From NCBI GenBank assembly GCA_902492505.1, contig CABULU010000013.1:1-40428 (forward strand): 40,428 bases of DNA, read 5' to 3'. The notes below the pieces were generated by a model. The model searched no databases. It was not told the origin of the DNA and saw only the letters and a list, made by a program, of their open reading frames with translations. A program made the position numbers and the translations under genes. This stretch comes from an uncultured Eubacteriales bacterium. GTDB lineage: Bacteria; Bacillota; Clostridia; Oscillospirales; QAKW01. Shown one piece after another: positions 23,782 to 31,897 of the stretch. The number at the start of each line of letters is the position of its first letter. The first letter of the stretch is position 1.

Positions 23782-24558
23782 ATGAACAAACTCGGAATAC
23801 AGCTTTACAGCGTCCGCGACAGAATGACAACGGAGACGGGCATTATCAAAACATTTAATGAGCTTGCCAAAATCGGATATACACAGGCGCAGACCGCGGG
23901 TGATTTTGTTATTTTACCGGACAGATTTGCAAAGTATGCTCATGACGCGGGCATTGAAATTATCGGTACTCACTATGATTGGGAAGCAATTAAAAACGAC
24001 ACCGAAAATACCGTGCGCATACATGAGACACTCGGCACGACAAACGTCGGTATCGGCGGCATGCCGGGAAAAGCAAGAGAGAGCCTTGATTCCCTTAAAG
24101 AATTTATCGAGGATATGAACAATACCGCAGTAAAGCTTAAAAAGTACGGATGCAAGCTCACTTATCATAATCACAGCTTTGAGTTTAAGAAGTTTGACGG
24201 AAAAACAATGATGGATTATATGATAGAGGGTTTTACAGAGGATAATATCAGCTTTGTTCTGGATACATACTGGGTTCAGCACGGCGGCGCGGATATTCGC
24301 CGCATGATTGAGCGTCTTGCGGGCAGGATAGATATTCTGCACCTTAAGGATATGGCGGCATGCGGCGGCGAAAAAGGAAAAGAACCGTATATAACCGACG
24401 TGGGCTACGGCAATATCGACTTTTCGGATATTGTACCCCTGGCGGAAAAGACGGGCGTTAAATATTTCTGTGTCGAGCAGGACGGAAATTATGAGGTTGA
24501 CTCCATGACCAGTGCCAAAACCTGTTTTGACTATCTGAAGAAAAATGTAATGAGATAA
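23782..24558 (+). CDS. Sugar phosphate isomerase/epimerase family protein
   Basis: A 258-aa TIM barrel of the xylose isomerase-like family. It begins KLGIQLYSVRDRM as many do. Probable metal ligands lie in TYHNHSFEF, VLDTYWVQHGGAD and DILHLKDM, with a final catalytic-type Glu in FCVEQDG. Members act on diverse sugars and inositols, so the substrate is not fixed. AAGGAG (23769-23774) supports the ATG at 23782. The next gene, 21 bp away, is an alpha-L-rhamnosidase, suggesting a role in deoxysugar or plant glycoside use, but classical RhaA is a different family and is not claimed. Confidence 0.85.
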   Translation: MNKLGIQLYSVRDRMTTETGIIKTFNELAKIGYTQAQTAGDFVILPDRFAKYAHDAGIEIIGTHYDWEAIKNDTENTVRIHETLGTTNVGIGGMPGKARESLDSLKEFIEDMNNTAVKLKKYGCKLTYHNHSFEFKKFDGKTMMDYMIEGFTEDNISFVLDTYWVQHGGADIRRMIERLAGRIDILHLKDMAACGGEKGKEPYITDVGYGNIDFSDIVPLAEKTGVKYFCVEQDGNYEVDSMTSAKTCFDYLKKNVMR

Positions 24559-24579
24559 CCGACAGAAAGGATATAACGT

Positions 24580-26850
24580 ATGGATTTTCCAAAGAGTTTT
24601 ATACGAGCGGGTTCTGCTTTCAACACACTTGAAAATCATGTTCCGTCACCTTACTTTCGTAAGACAATTCACGTCGGTAAAACGACGGAGGCACGTTTGC
24701 TTATAACCGCGTGCGGTTTTTATGAGTTATATTTAAACGGTGTGAATGTTACTAAGGGTCCTCTGGCTCCGTATATCAGCAATCCCGATGATATTATATA
24801 TTATGACAGCTATGAGCTGACTCTTAAAGACGGAGACAATACGATAGGCGTATGGCTGGGCAACGGATTTCAAAATAATCCGGGTGGATATATATGGGAT
24901 CTTGATAAGGCGGTGTTCCGCGGCGCGCCTTCATTTGCAATGTCGGTGACATGGCATGATGATGCCGGTAATACTGTAACTGTCATGTCTGATGAGACCT
25001 TTCGTACTGCGCCTTCTCCTATTACGTTTGATGATTACCGCTTTGGGGAACACTATGACGCCCGCCTTGAAGCCGATGGCTGGGCACTTTCGGAATTTGA
25101 TGATTCCGGTTGGAGTTTTGCTGTTTCAGCTCCTATGCCGAGAGGAGAAGCAAGACTTTGCGAGGCTGAACCTATTGCGGTTAGGCGTGAGATAAAGCCA
25201 CTGTCTATCACCCCGTCGGGTGACGGCTTTTTGTATGATTTCGGGGAGAACTGCGCAGGCGTTTGCCGTCTTACGGTAAACGGTACGGCAGGGCAGCGAA
25301 TAGAGCTGCTTCACGGTGAGTGGGTTAAAGAGGACGGCACTCTTGATATTGAGCGGATATGGTTCCATAGGGATGAAAATTTGTGGCAGCGTGATAAAAA
25401 AATCGTTCACCGCGATGTATACACCTGCCATGGAGGTGGGACTGAGACTTATACGCCAAGATTTACATATCACGGATTTCGGTATGTTTTTGTGAGCGGA
25501 GTTACCTCGGCTCAGGCAATTCCGGAGCTTCTCACTTATGTTGTTATGAACTCCGATATTAAAGAAAAGGGTGGGTTTATCTGCTCCGATAAAACGGTTA
25601 ATAAGCTGTTTGAATGTACCCGGCGTTCCGACCTTGCCAATTTCTATTATTTTCCCACCGACTGTCCGCACCGTGAAAAACACGGCTGGACAGCGGATGC
25701 GGCACTGTCCGCCGAGCATATGCTTATTAACCTTGACGTGAAAAACAGTTACCGTGAATGGATGCGCAATATCTGTAAAGCTCAGGCGGACGACGGCAGT
25801 CTGCCCGGCATCATTCCGACCGGAGGCTGGGGATTTAAGTGGGGTAACGGTCCTGCGTGGGACTGTGTTTTGGCTTATCTGCCTTATTATGTATATGTCT
25901 ATTGCGGAGAGACTGAAATGATAAAGGAGTCTGCCGGCGCATTTATGTCGTACCTGCATTATCTAACGACTCGTGTTGACAGAAACGGTCTTTTGAAAAT
26001 CGGGCTCGGCGACTGGTGCCATGTTGATCGCAAAGGCGATGCGTATGTATCACCGCTGGAATTTACCGATACCGTAATGGCGTTTGATATTGCCCGAAAA
26101 ATGGAGGTTATGTTTGACGCTGTCGGTATGACCGCACAGCGGGATTTTGCACACGCTGTGGCACTGCGGTTTAAAAATACCGTTCGTGAACAGCTTATCG
26201 ACTGGGGAACCTATACCGCCGCGGGAAGCTGCCAGACTTCTCAGGCAATGGCGATTTTCTATGATATTTTTGAACCGGGCGAAAAAAGCGCGGCATTTTC
26301 AAGGCTTATGTCGCTTATAGACGAAAAGGACGGTCGGTTTGACGTGGGTGTCTTGGGTGCGCGGGTGCTGTTTCATGTTCTGGCGCAGTTCGGGCAGGCA
26401 GAGCTTGCGCTTAAAATGATTGTCGGTCCCGAATTTCCGTCCTACGGATTTTGGATTGAAAACGGAGCTACCAGCCTTTGGGAGAACTTCAGACACAACG
26501 GCAGGACTGCCTCGCGCAATCATCATTTCTGGGGCGATATCAGCAGCTGGTTTATACAGTATCTGTCCGGAATTCGAATTAATCCTTTACGCCGTGATGT
26601 TAACATGGTGGATATTGCGCCCTGCTTTGTAGATACGCTGAATTTTGCACAGGGATTTCACATAGCGCCCGCCGGGAAAATATCCTCACGGTGGGAGCGT
26701 GCCGGCGACGGGCGGATTTTACTTACGGTCGAGGCGCCTGCCGGTATGGCGGGTTATATCCGCTTGGAAAACGGCTGCTCGTTTGACGACGGACTTCGTA
26801 TTAAACCCCTTTGCAGCGGTAAATATAACGTTATAAAAAATAATAAATAG
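24580..26850 (+). CDS. Alpha-L-rhamnosidase, glycoside hydrolase family 78
   Basis: A 756-aa enzyme releasing terminal L-rhamnose from glycosides or polysaccharide fragments. The N-terminal beta-sandwich has the GH78 pattern FYELYLNGVNV...LAP, and the second has RFGEHYDAR. The (alpha/alpha)6 catalytic barrel carries DCPHREKHGW at 361-370, the usual acid-residue region, and later IENGATSLWENF (E627 to about 637), the second conserved acidic region, then FWGDISSWFIQYLSGI. There is no signal peptide, so it works inside the cell on imported substrates. It follows the isomerase-like gene in one operon, with AAAGGA before the start, and ends at a terminator. No rhamnose transporter is adjacent in the operon. 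Confidence 0.93.
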   Translation: MDFPKSFIRAGSAFNTLENHVPSPYFRKTIHVGKTTEARLLITACGFYELYLNGVNVTKGPLAPYISNPDDIIYYDSYELTLKDGDNTIGVWLGNGFQNNPGGYIWDLDKAVFRGAPSFAMSVTWHDDAGNTVTVMSDETFRTAPSPITFDDYRFGEHYDARLEADGWALSEFDDSGWSFAVSAPMPRGEARLCEAEPIAVRREIKPLSITPSGDGFLYDFGENCAGVCRLTVNGTAGQRIELLHGEWVKEDGTLDIERIWFHRDENLWQRDKKIVHRDVYTCHGGGTETYTPRFTYHGFRYVFVSGVTSAQAIPELLTYVVMNSDIKEKGGFICSDKTVNKLFECTRRSDLANFYYFPTDCPHREKHGWTADAALSAEHMLINLDVKNSYREWMRNICKAQADDGSLPGIIPTGGWGFKWGNGPAWDCVLAYLPYYVYVYCGETEMIKESAGAFMSYLHYLTTRVDRNGLLKIGLGDWCHVDRKGDAYVSPLEFTDTVMAFDIARKMEVMFDAVGMTAQRDFAHAVALRFKNTVREQLIDWGTYTAAGSCQTSQAMAIFYDIFEPGEKSAAFSRLMSLIDEKDGRFDVGVLGARVLFHVLAQFGQAELALKMIVGPEFPSYGFWIENGATSLWENFRHNGRTASRNHHFWGDISSWFIQYLSGIRINPLRRDVNMVDIAPCFVDTLNFAQGFHIAPAGKISSRWERAGDGRILLTVEAPAGMAGYIRLENGCSFDDGLRIKPLCSGKYNVIKNNK

Positions 26851-26862
26851 TCTTTAAATTTT

Positions 26863-26893
26863 AAAAGCATCGGGTCAAAAGCCCGATGCTTTT
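26863..26893. terminator. Terminator between the GH78 gene and the DMT transporter
   Basis: The stem aaaagcatcggg / cccgatgctttt with a 7-nt loop is A/T-flanked on both sides, so it can end both convergent genes. Confidence 0.85.
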
Positions 26894-26939
26894 AATTTTG
26901 TCATGAAATGTACGCGTATTTCGTCTTTGCGGTTAACCG

Positions 26940-27848
26940 TCAGATGTCGAAAATTCCCATGATAACAATTCCTATTACCGTTACCGCTATCGCAAGGTAG
27001 TGCTTCCACGACATTCTCTCCTTCAGAAAAATGCGCGACCAAACGACCGATGCTGCACAGTATGCCGAAATTATAGGCGCCGCAAGCATTACATGCTCGC
27101 TGTCTCCTATAGCGTAAATATATGCGAATTGTCCCGCTGTCTCGCAAACCGCTCCGATATACTTGGGCAGCGTTCGTTTCAGGACAGGCTTCTCTTTTTT
27201 GATAATCAGAGTGTAAATCAGCGTACATATGCCCGCTGCGAAAAAAGTCAGCTCATACGCGACGTTGGCGGAGTCCTCCGACAGCTTTTCAAGCACAAGG
27301 CTGTCGGCAAACGTACCCGCCGCATCAAGAAGGCAGTAAGCCAAAGGAAGAATAATAGCCAGTGCGGACTTTGAGTATTTGCGATTTCCCTTTTGCTGGC
27401 GTGCTGCACGTTTTTCCTCGTCCTCGTAGGCTTCGGCAAAGCCAAGTCCCACAACGCCTATGCAGATAATTGCTGTTGCGACGAGCTGTCCCGGGCTTGT
27501 CTGACCGATTCCGCCGGTTATAAGACACATTATTGCGACAAGTGCGCCGGAAGAATTGCAAATCGGCGATGATACAGACAGTTCAATATAGCGCAGAGAG
27601 ATATATCCCAGCGCCATGGAGCCTATGTACAGAAGCGAAACGGGGAGGTATGTCAGTATAATGTCAAATGAAATTTCCGTTTTACCGATAAAGATTTCAT
27701 AAGCCGCATGCAGTCCCATAACCATACCGACTGCCGTGACCATTTTGAGGTGCGAGCGCTTGTCGGAAGGATCGGAGCACCCGATTTTTGAAAACAGGTC
27801 GGAGCCCGACCAGCATATAAGTGCCGCTATTGATAACCAAAACCACAT
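26940..27848 (-). CDS. DMT/EamA-family transporter
   Basis: A 302-aa membrane protein with ten predicted helices as two repeated halves, the second starting near 150 (ALAIILPLAYCLLDAAGTFAD). It ends MSWKHYLAIAVTVIGIVIMG, the typical EamA closing segment. A charged loop (EDEEKRAARQQKGNRK) separates the halves. Members export or import amino acids, nucleosides or sugars, and the substrate is unknown here. It lies 25 bp after mnmA with AAGGAG in the gap, so it is probably the last gene of that operon; position gives no functional clue. Confidence 0.88.
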   Translation of the reverse strand: MWFWLSIAALICWSGSDLFSKIGCSDPSDKRSHLKMVTAVGMVMGLHAAYEIFIGKTEISFDIILTYLPVSLLYIGSMALGYISLRYIELSVSSPICNSSGALVAIMCLITGGIGQTSPGQLVATAIICIGVVGLGFAEAYEDEEKRAARQQKGNRKYSKSALAIILPLAYCLLDAAGTFADSLVLEKLSEDSANVAYELTFFAAGICTLIYTLIIKKEKPVLKRTLPKYIGAVCETAGQFAYIYAIGDSEHVMLAAPIISAYCAASVVWSRIFLKERMSWKHYLAIAVTVIGIVIMGIFDI

Positions 27849-27873
27849 ATTACTTTCTCCTTTTCAAGCAATT

Positions 27874-28908
27874 TTATTCTATCGTTCCCCCGCCGACGAC
27901 AGCGTCGCCCTGATAGACAACGGCTGCCTGACCTCGGGTTATAGCTCTCTGCGGTGTGTCAAAAACAATTTTTACGCGTCCGCCGCCAAGCGGAATTACG
28001 GTAGCATCTGCCGCCTTTGCCTTGTAGCGTATTTTGACAGTGCCGCGGAATTCCCATCCCGGGTCTTCGAATAAAATCCAGTTAAAATCATGTGCCGTGA
28101 GCGTGTCGGTATACAGTCCGCTGTCGGGCGACAGCACCACACGGTTGTTTTCGGTATCCTTATATTTTACATACATCGGTTCCGGCAGAGCAAGTCCGAG
28201 TCCGCGCCTCTGTCCGATGGTATATCGTATCATTCCTCGGTGAGTTCCTAAAACCCTGCCGTTTTCGTCGGTAAACTTGCCCGGAGGATAAGTCTTTTGC
28301 GTATACCTTTCTATAAACGCCGCATAGTCTCCGTCCGGAACAAAGCAGATGTCCTGACTGTCCGGCTTGTTTGCATTTGTAAACCCGAGTCTGTCGGCAA
28401 TTTCACGAACCGTTTCCTTGTGAAGGTTTCCAAGGGGCAGCAGAGTATGCTCAAGCGCTTGCTGTGACAGCGAATAAAGCACATAGCTCTGATCCTTAGA
28501 CTCATCCATCCCTTTTTTCAGTATATACCTGCCGCCGCTTTGCTCAATTCTTGCATAGTGCCCCGTCGCAATAAAGTCGCATCCAAGCTTTTCAGCCTGA
28601 GTATACAGTGCCGAAAATTTTATGTATCTGTTGCAGTAGACGCACGGATTGGGCGTAAGCCCGTTTTCGTATGCACAAATAAAGCGGGAGATGACCTCCC
28701 GCTCAAATTCGTCGTGAAAATCAAATACTAAGTGTTTAAATCCGAGCCTTCGCGCGCATTCTCGTGCGTCCTGTGCCGCTGTGCCGGCGTCTGTCAAAAG
28801 GGACATTGTCGCACCGACGCAGTCAAACCCCGCATCCTTTATGAGCGCCGCTGTGACCGAGCTGTCCACGCCTCCGCTCATCGCTATAAGCGCCTTTTTA
28901 TTTTTCAT
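27874..28908 (-). CDS. mnmA: tRNA-specific 2-thiouridylase
   Basis: A 344-aa enzyme that puts sulfur on uridine 34 of Lys, Glu and Gln tRNAs, using persulfide sulfur passed by a cysteine desulfurase. The PP-loop is SGGVDSS (11-17). NPCVYCNRYIKF carries the first catalytic Cys (C92), and DSQDICFVPDGDY carries the second (C188), which form the family's disulfide pair. ATGHYARIE and the KDQSYVLYSL motif are intact. The length is slightly short of the usual 360 but nothing essential is missing. The start overlaps the stop of the CofE-like gene upstream by 4 bp, so the two are translationally coupled. Confidence 0.96.
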   Translation of the reverse strand: MKNKKALIAMSGGVDSSVTAALIKDAGFDCVGATMSLLTDAGTAAQDARECARRLGFKHLVFDFHDEFEREVISRFICAYENGLTPNPCVYCNRYIKFSALYTQAEKLGCDFIATGHYARIEQSGGRYILKKGMDESKDQSYVLYSLSQQALEHTLLPLGNLHKETVREIADRLGFTNANKPDSQDICFVPDGDYAAFIERYTQKTYPPGKFTDENGRVLGTHRGMIRYTIGQRRGLGLALPEPMYVKYKDTENNRVVLSPDSGLYTDTLTAHDFNWILFEDPGWEFRGTVKIRYKAKAADATVIPLGGGRVKIVFDTPQRAITRGQAAVVYQGDAVVGGGTIE

Positions 28909-29591
28909 ATTCTGCGTATTATTCCCATCGGCGTCTGCTGATTGGACTGACCGAGCGGGTTGTCCTTCAGCACACGTGCAAAGAGTCCGCGGTCAAGTCC
29001 GCTGTCCGAACTCCCCAGTATTGACCCGTCAAGGTCGTTTATGTCTACAATCAGTGTGTCAAAGCCGATACGCTCTTTTATGGACGCTGCCACCTCGTCC
29101 GGGTTTTCCGGTCCGAGCACTACATAGTGATTGTACGGAGGAATGGTGCAGTCACACGGTCCGTCAATGGACTTTGCCTTTTCACCGGCAATATCATAGA
29201 ATATTCCGCGTTTGCCGAACAGTTTGCCAAACGCCGAACAGAATGCCGCAAACAGTATTTTCAGCGTTCCGCACTCGCGCAGAGCCATTTCCATTGTTTG
29301 CGGAATTGAAAGCCCTATGCCGTATGGTGATTTGTATACAAATTTGCATAACAGCTTTGCCAGCGGACGTGGCTTTATATCCTCCATCGGTATCGCACGC
29401 TTTTGCGTGCAAGCGACGCATTTTTCGGAAATAAAAAGCAGATCTCCCTCCTGCATGTTTTCCTTTGCGTATTTTTCTGCCACGTCGCGTATGTCGTCCG
29501 CATCGGTAACAACGTGCGTCTTTATCGGGTATCTTTCGTATGTGACGCCGTCTACCTCTATGGTAAGGCTTTTGTTTTCGTTTGCCTGCAT
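28905..29591 (-). CDS. CofE-like (F420-0:gamma-glutamyl ligase domain) protein
   Basis: A 228-aa cytoplasmic protein resembling the N-terminal CofE ligase domain. The recognisable stretches are the GDLLFISEKCVA segment (CofE-like GDVLVVSSK), IPPYNHYVVLGPENPD and the C-terminal TLIVDINDLDGSILGSS. Coenzyme F420 is not normally made by Clostridia, so the true substrate is unknown; similar orphan members occur in Firmicutes and are often labelled F420 ligases by homology. CxxC (CVAC) at about 58-61 and DCDC-like GPCDCTIPP add cysteines not expected in CofE. GGGAG (29605-29601) sets the start. It is the first gene of the operon with mnmA, hinting at a link to tRNA or sulfur metabolism, though shared transcription may be accidental. 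Confidence 0.7.
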   Translation of the reverse strand: MQANENKSLTIEVDGVTYERYPIKTHVVTDADDIRDVAEKYAKENMQEGDLLFISEKCVACTQKRAIPMEDIKPRPLAKLLCKFVYKSPYGIGLSIPQTMEMALRECGTLKILFAAFCSAFGKLFGKRGIFYDIAGEKAKSIDGPCDCTIPPYNHYVVLGPENPDEVAASIKERIGFDTLIVDINDLDGSILGSSDSGLDRGLFARVLKDNPLGQSNQQTPMGIIRRI

Positions 29592-29623
29592 TTTTAACGT
29601 CTCCCTTAAATTTCAATAACAAT

Positions 29624-29653
29624 ATTGTATGTAAATTTTCACCGTTTTGTCAA
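29624..29653 (-). promoter_or_regulatory. Promoter of the cofE-like/mnmA operon
   Basis: On the minus strand TTGACA (29653-29648), 18 bp, TACAAT (29629-29624). Confidence 0.65.
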
Positions 29654-29684
29654 TATTTTTAAAAAATATTTTACAGCCGTCTTC

Positions 29685-30350
29685 TCATTTAATCGCAAGC
29701 TCATAGCTTATGTCGATTCGGCGGCAGATTTCTTCGACCGGCACCGAACCGTCTATACATACGGTATACCAGTGTTTTTTACTCATATGATAGCCGGGAA
29801 AGTACCGTTTATTGTCCAAAAGAGCGCCGATTTGCCCGCTTTTGATGCGCAGGTCGAGTATATCTACGGTCTCGTCTGAGTCAAGCCCCAGTTTTCTTTT
29901 AGACAGCCGCATAAGTACGCCGTACCACTTAACTGTATCTTTGCGCCGAAAGACGGCGTATTCGGGAAACTGTTTCCATAAAAACTCCGGCCGGTCGCCG
30001 TAAGTGTTCTTTATATATTCCGTCACGGTTCGGGTGAGCTCGCCTTTAAATAAATCGCTTACAAAGCAGCCGGCGGCAACAGCCTTCAAAATGTCATAAA
30101 AGTTTGAGCGGACCATGCCCACGAACGCACCTTCTGCCTGCGGATTTCTGTGTAAAACATACTCGCTGTCCGATTCCGGGTCTACTACCTTTGCATGAAC
30201 GCAGCCGCTTTTTGTTATGCTTATTTCCATCTGTAATTGCCTTTCGGCAATAAGTGTTTTGTAGGTAAATATTCCGTTGCGTTCACGAAATCCGAATGCC
30301 CTGAGCTTTTCAAAATCGGGCAGTCTGTGTTTAAATATCTCTTTTTCCAT
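29685..30350 (-). CDS. MmcQ/YjbR-family protein
   Basis: A 221-aa protein. The C-terminal part (about 120-215) reads as the YjbR/CyaY-like fold: FPEYAVFRRKDTVKWYGVLMRLSK, then ILDLRIKSGQIGALLD, PGYHMSKKHWYTVCID and ICRRIDISYELA. The N-terminal 110 residues are of a type often found with it and contain no motif I recognise. Family members are called DNA-binding by structural similarity only, with no settled function. I chose the ATG at 30350, which lies 14 bp after the MATE stop, over a longer frame starting inside the MATE gene; the ribosome site there is weak. Second gene of the MATE operon. Confidence 0.78.
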   Translation of the reverse strand: MEKEIFKHRLPDFEKLRAFGFRERNGIFTYKTLIAERQLQMEISITKSGCVHAKVVDPESDSEYVLHRNPQAEGAFVGMVRSNFYDILKAVAAGCFVSDLFKGELTRTVTEYIKNTYGDRPEFLWKQFPEYAVFRRKDTVKWYGVLMRLSKRKLGLDSDETVDILDLRIKSGQIGALLDNKRYFPGYHMSKKHWYTVCIDGSVPVEEICRRIDISYELAIK

Positions 30351-30364
30351 TTTAAATACTATGC

Positions 30365-31753
30365 CTAAGCGGTGACCACCGCAGTCTTTGCTTCCGGAAG
30401 CTTGACCCTTTTCTTTTGCTTGCTGTACAGTATAAAGAAAGTTATAAGCTGTGCAATAAATGTGATTGCCCATGATATGGCGTAGGAAATAAACAATGAT
30501 TCAAGCGTGTGATACTGCGGCATTTGGAAAATGGTATAAATCCACAGTATTCTCAGTCCGCAGACTCCGGCGATTGTGATAATCATAGGCGCCATGCTTG
30601 AACCCAGTCCGCGTATTGCTCCGGTTGTGGTGTCCATAAGCCCGCAAATAAAATACGGCAGACAGATAAACGCGATTCTCGTAACGCCGTAGCCTATCGC
30701 TTCGGCTGAATCCGTTATATAAATGCTTAAAAGCTGATGAGACAGCAGATACGCCGTTGTCCCGAACAATACCCCGGTCACGACTACACATGCAAGACAG
30801 GTCCAAACAACGCGGCGCACACGGTCGTATTTTTTCGCGCCTACGTTCTGCCCGACAAAGTTTATGGCGGTCTGGCTGAATGAATTAATTGTAATCCAGA
30901 CAAAGCCCTCTATGTTTGCCGCCGCCGCGCTTCCCGCCATGACCACGTCGCCGAACGAGTTGACGGACGACTGGATAATGACGTTTGAAAGTGAGAAAAG
31001 CGAGCTTTGAATTCCTGCCGGTATTCCGATTGTCAGCATTTTTATAAGCTGGCGCTTGTGGAAGCGCATCTTTCTGAACGAGAATTTACATGCGTCGGTG
31101 CGTTTTCTCAGCGCTAAGATGATAAGCACTGCCGATATGGTCTGGGAAATCGCGGTTGCAAGCGCGACGCCCGCCACGTTCATTTCAAAAACAGTGACAA
31201 AGAAAATGTTCAGCACAACGTTTATAACGCCTGCGACCGTAAGGAAAATCAGGGGACCTTTTGTGTCGCCCGCCGCGCGCAGAATTGCCGCGCCATAGTT
31301 GTATACAATAGTGGAGGTTATACCTAAAAAGTAAATTTTAATATAGGTTGCGGATAGTGCATGTACATTTTCGGGGGTATCCATCATACGCAAAAATGTA
31401 TCGGCTCCGAAAATTCCGACAAATGTGAGGAAAATTCCCGATACGAGCGCGATGGGGATAGCGGTGTGTACCGTTCTTTGCACGCCTTTGTCGTCGTGCC
31501 CGCCAAGCGCGTGCGCAACAGTGACGCCGGCGCCGACGGAAAGACCTAAAAACAGGTTGGTTATAAGATTTATCAGTGAACCGGTGGCACCGACCGCAGC
31601 TATGGATTTTTCGCCGCAGTACTGACCGACTACTATAAGGTCTGCTGCGTTGAACAAAAGCTGCAAAAGCCCCGTTGCAATTATCGGCAGAGTGTAGACG
31701 ACTATCTTTTTAAAAATCGGTCCCTCGCACATGTCCATACTGTTTTTACTCAT
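30365..31753 (-). CDS. MATE-family efflux transporter
   Basis: A 462-aa, 12-helix exporter driven by Na+ or H+, in the NorM/DinF superfamily. MatE domain features include the opening GPIFKKIVVYTLPIIATGLLQLLFNAADLIVVG, the GLSVGAGVTVAHALG loop, AAILRAAGDTKGP in the middle, and the mirrored second half with ANIEGFVWITINSFSQTAINFVGQNVGA and GAIRGLGSSM. These patterns are typical of clostridial MATE pumps. GGAGGCG is just before the ATG. The substrate is not predictable. Its promoter overlaps a large inverted repeat, suggesting that a repressor controls it. Confidence 0.92.
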   Translation of the reverse strand: MSKNSMDMCEGPIFKKIVVYTLPIIATGLLQLLFNAADLIVVGQYCGEKSIAAVGATGSLINLITNLFLGLSVGAGVTVAHALGGHDDKGVQRTVHTAIPIALVSGIFLTFVGIFGADTFLRMMDTPENVHALSATYIKIYFLGITSTIVYNYGAAILRAAGDTKGPLIFLTVAGVINVVLNIFFVTVFEMNVAGVALATAISQTISAVLIILALRKRTDACKFSFRKMRFHKRQLIKMLTIGIPAGIQSSLFSLSNVIIQSSVNSFGDVVMAGSAAAANIEGFVWITINSFSQTAINFVGQNVGAKKYDRVRRVVWTCLACVVVTGVLFGTTAYLLSHQLLSIYITDSAEAIGYGVTRIAFICLPYFICGLMDTTTGAIRGLGSSMAPMIITIAGVCGLRILWIYTIFQMPQYHTLESLFISYAISWAITFIAQLITFFILYSKQKKRVKLPEAKTAVVTA

Positions 31754-31785
31754 AACGCGCCTCCAGTGTCCCCTGAAAAATAAAT

Positions 31786-31817
31786 ATCAGCTATAATACA
31801 AAGTAATTATAGCTGAT
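31786..31817 (-). promoter_or_regulatory. Inverted repeat covering the MATE promoter
   Basis: A perfect 12-bp inverted repeat (atcagctataat / attatagctgat) with an 8-nt centre that extends outward with a 2-nt bulge. On the minus strand the right arm contains TATAAT, 16 bp after TTGCAA, so the site overlays the core promoter. It reads best as an operator; a terminator for the upstream GH20-like gene is the alternative. Confidence 0.6.
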
Positions 31818-31897
31818 TTATTTTTAATTGCAATAGAAATAATAAATAAAATTAAGATTTTATTAAATTAAAATCACGCCGGTTTTCCCGGAAAAAA

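Noticed and set aside
30351..30473. Longer N-terminus for the YjbR-like protein
   Set aside because: It would lie inside the MATE coding region and reads as low-similarity sequence; the ATG at 30350 follows the MATE stop.
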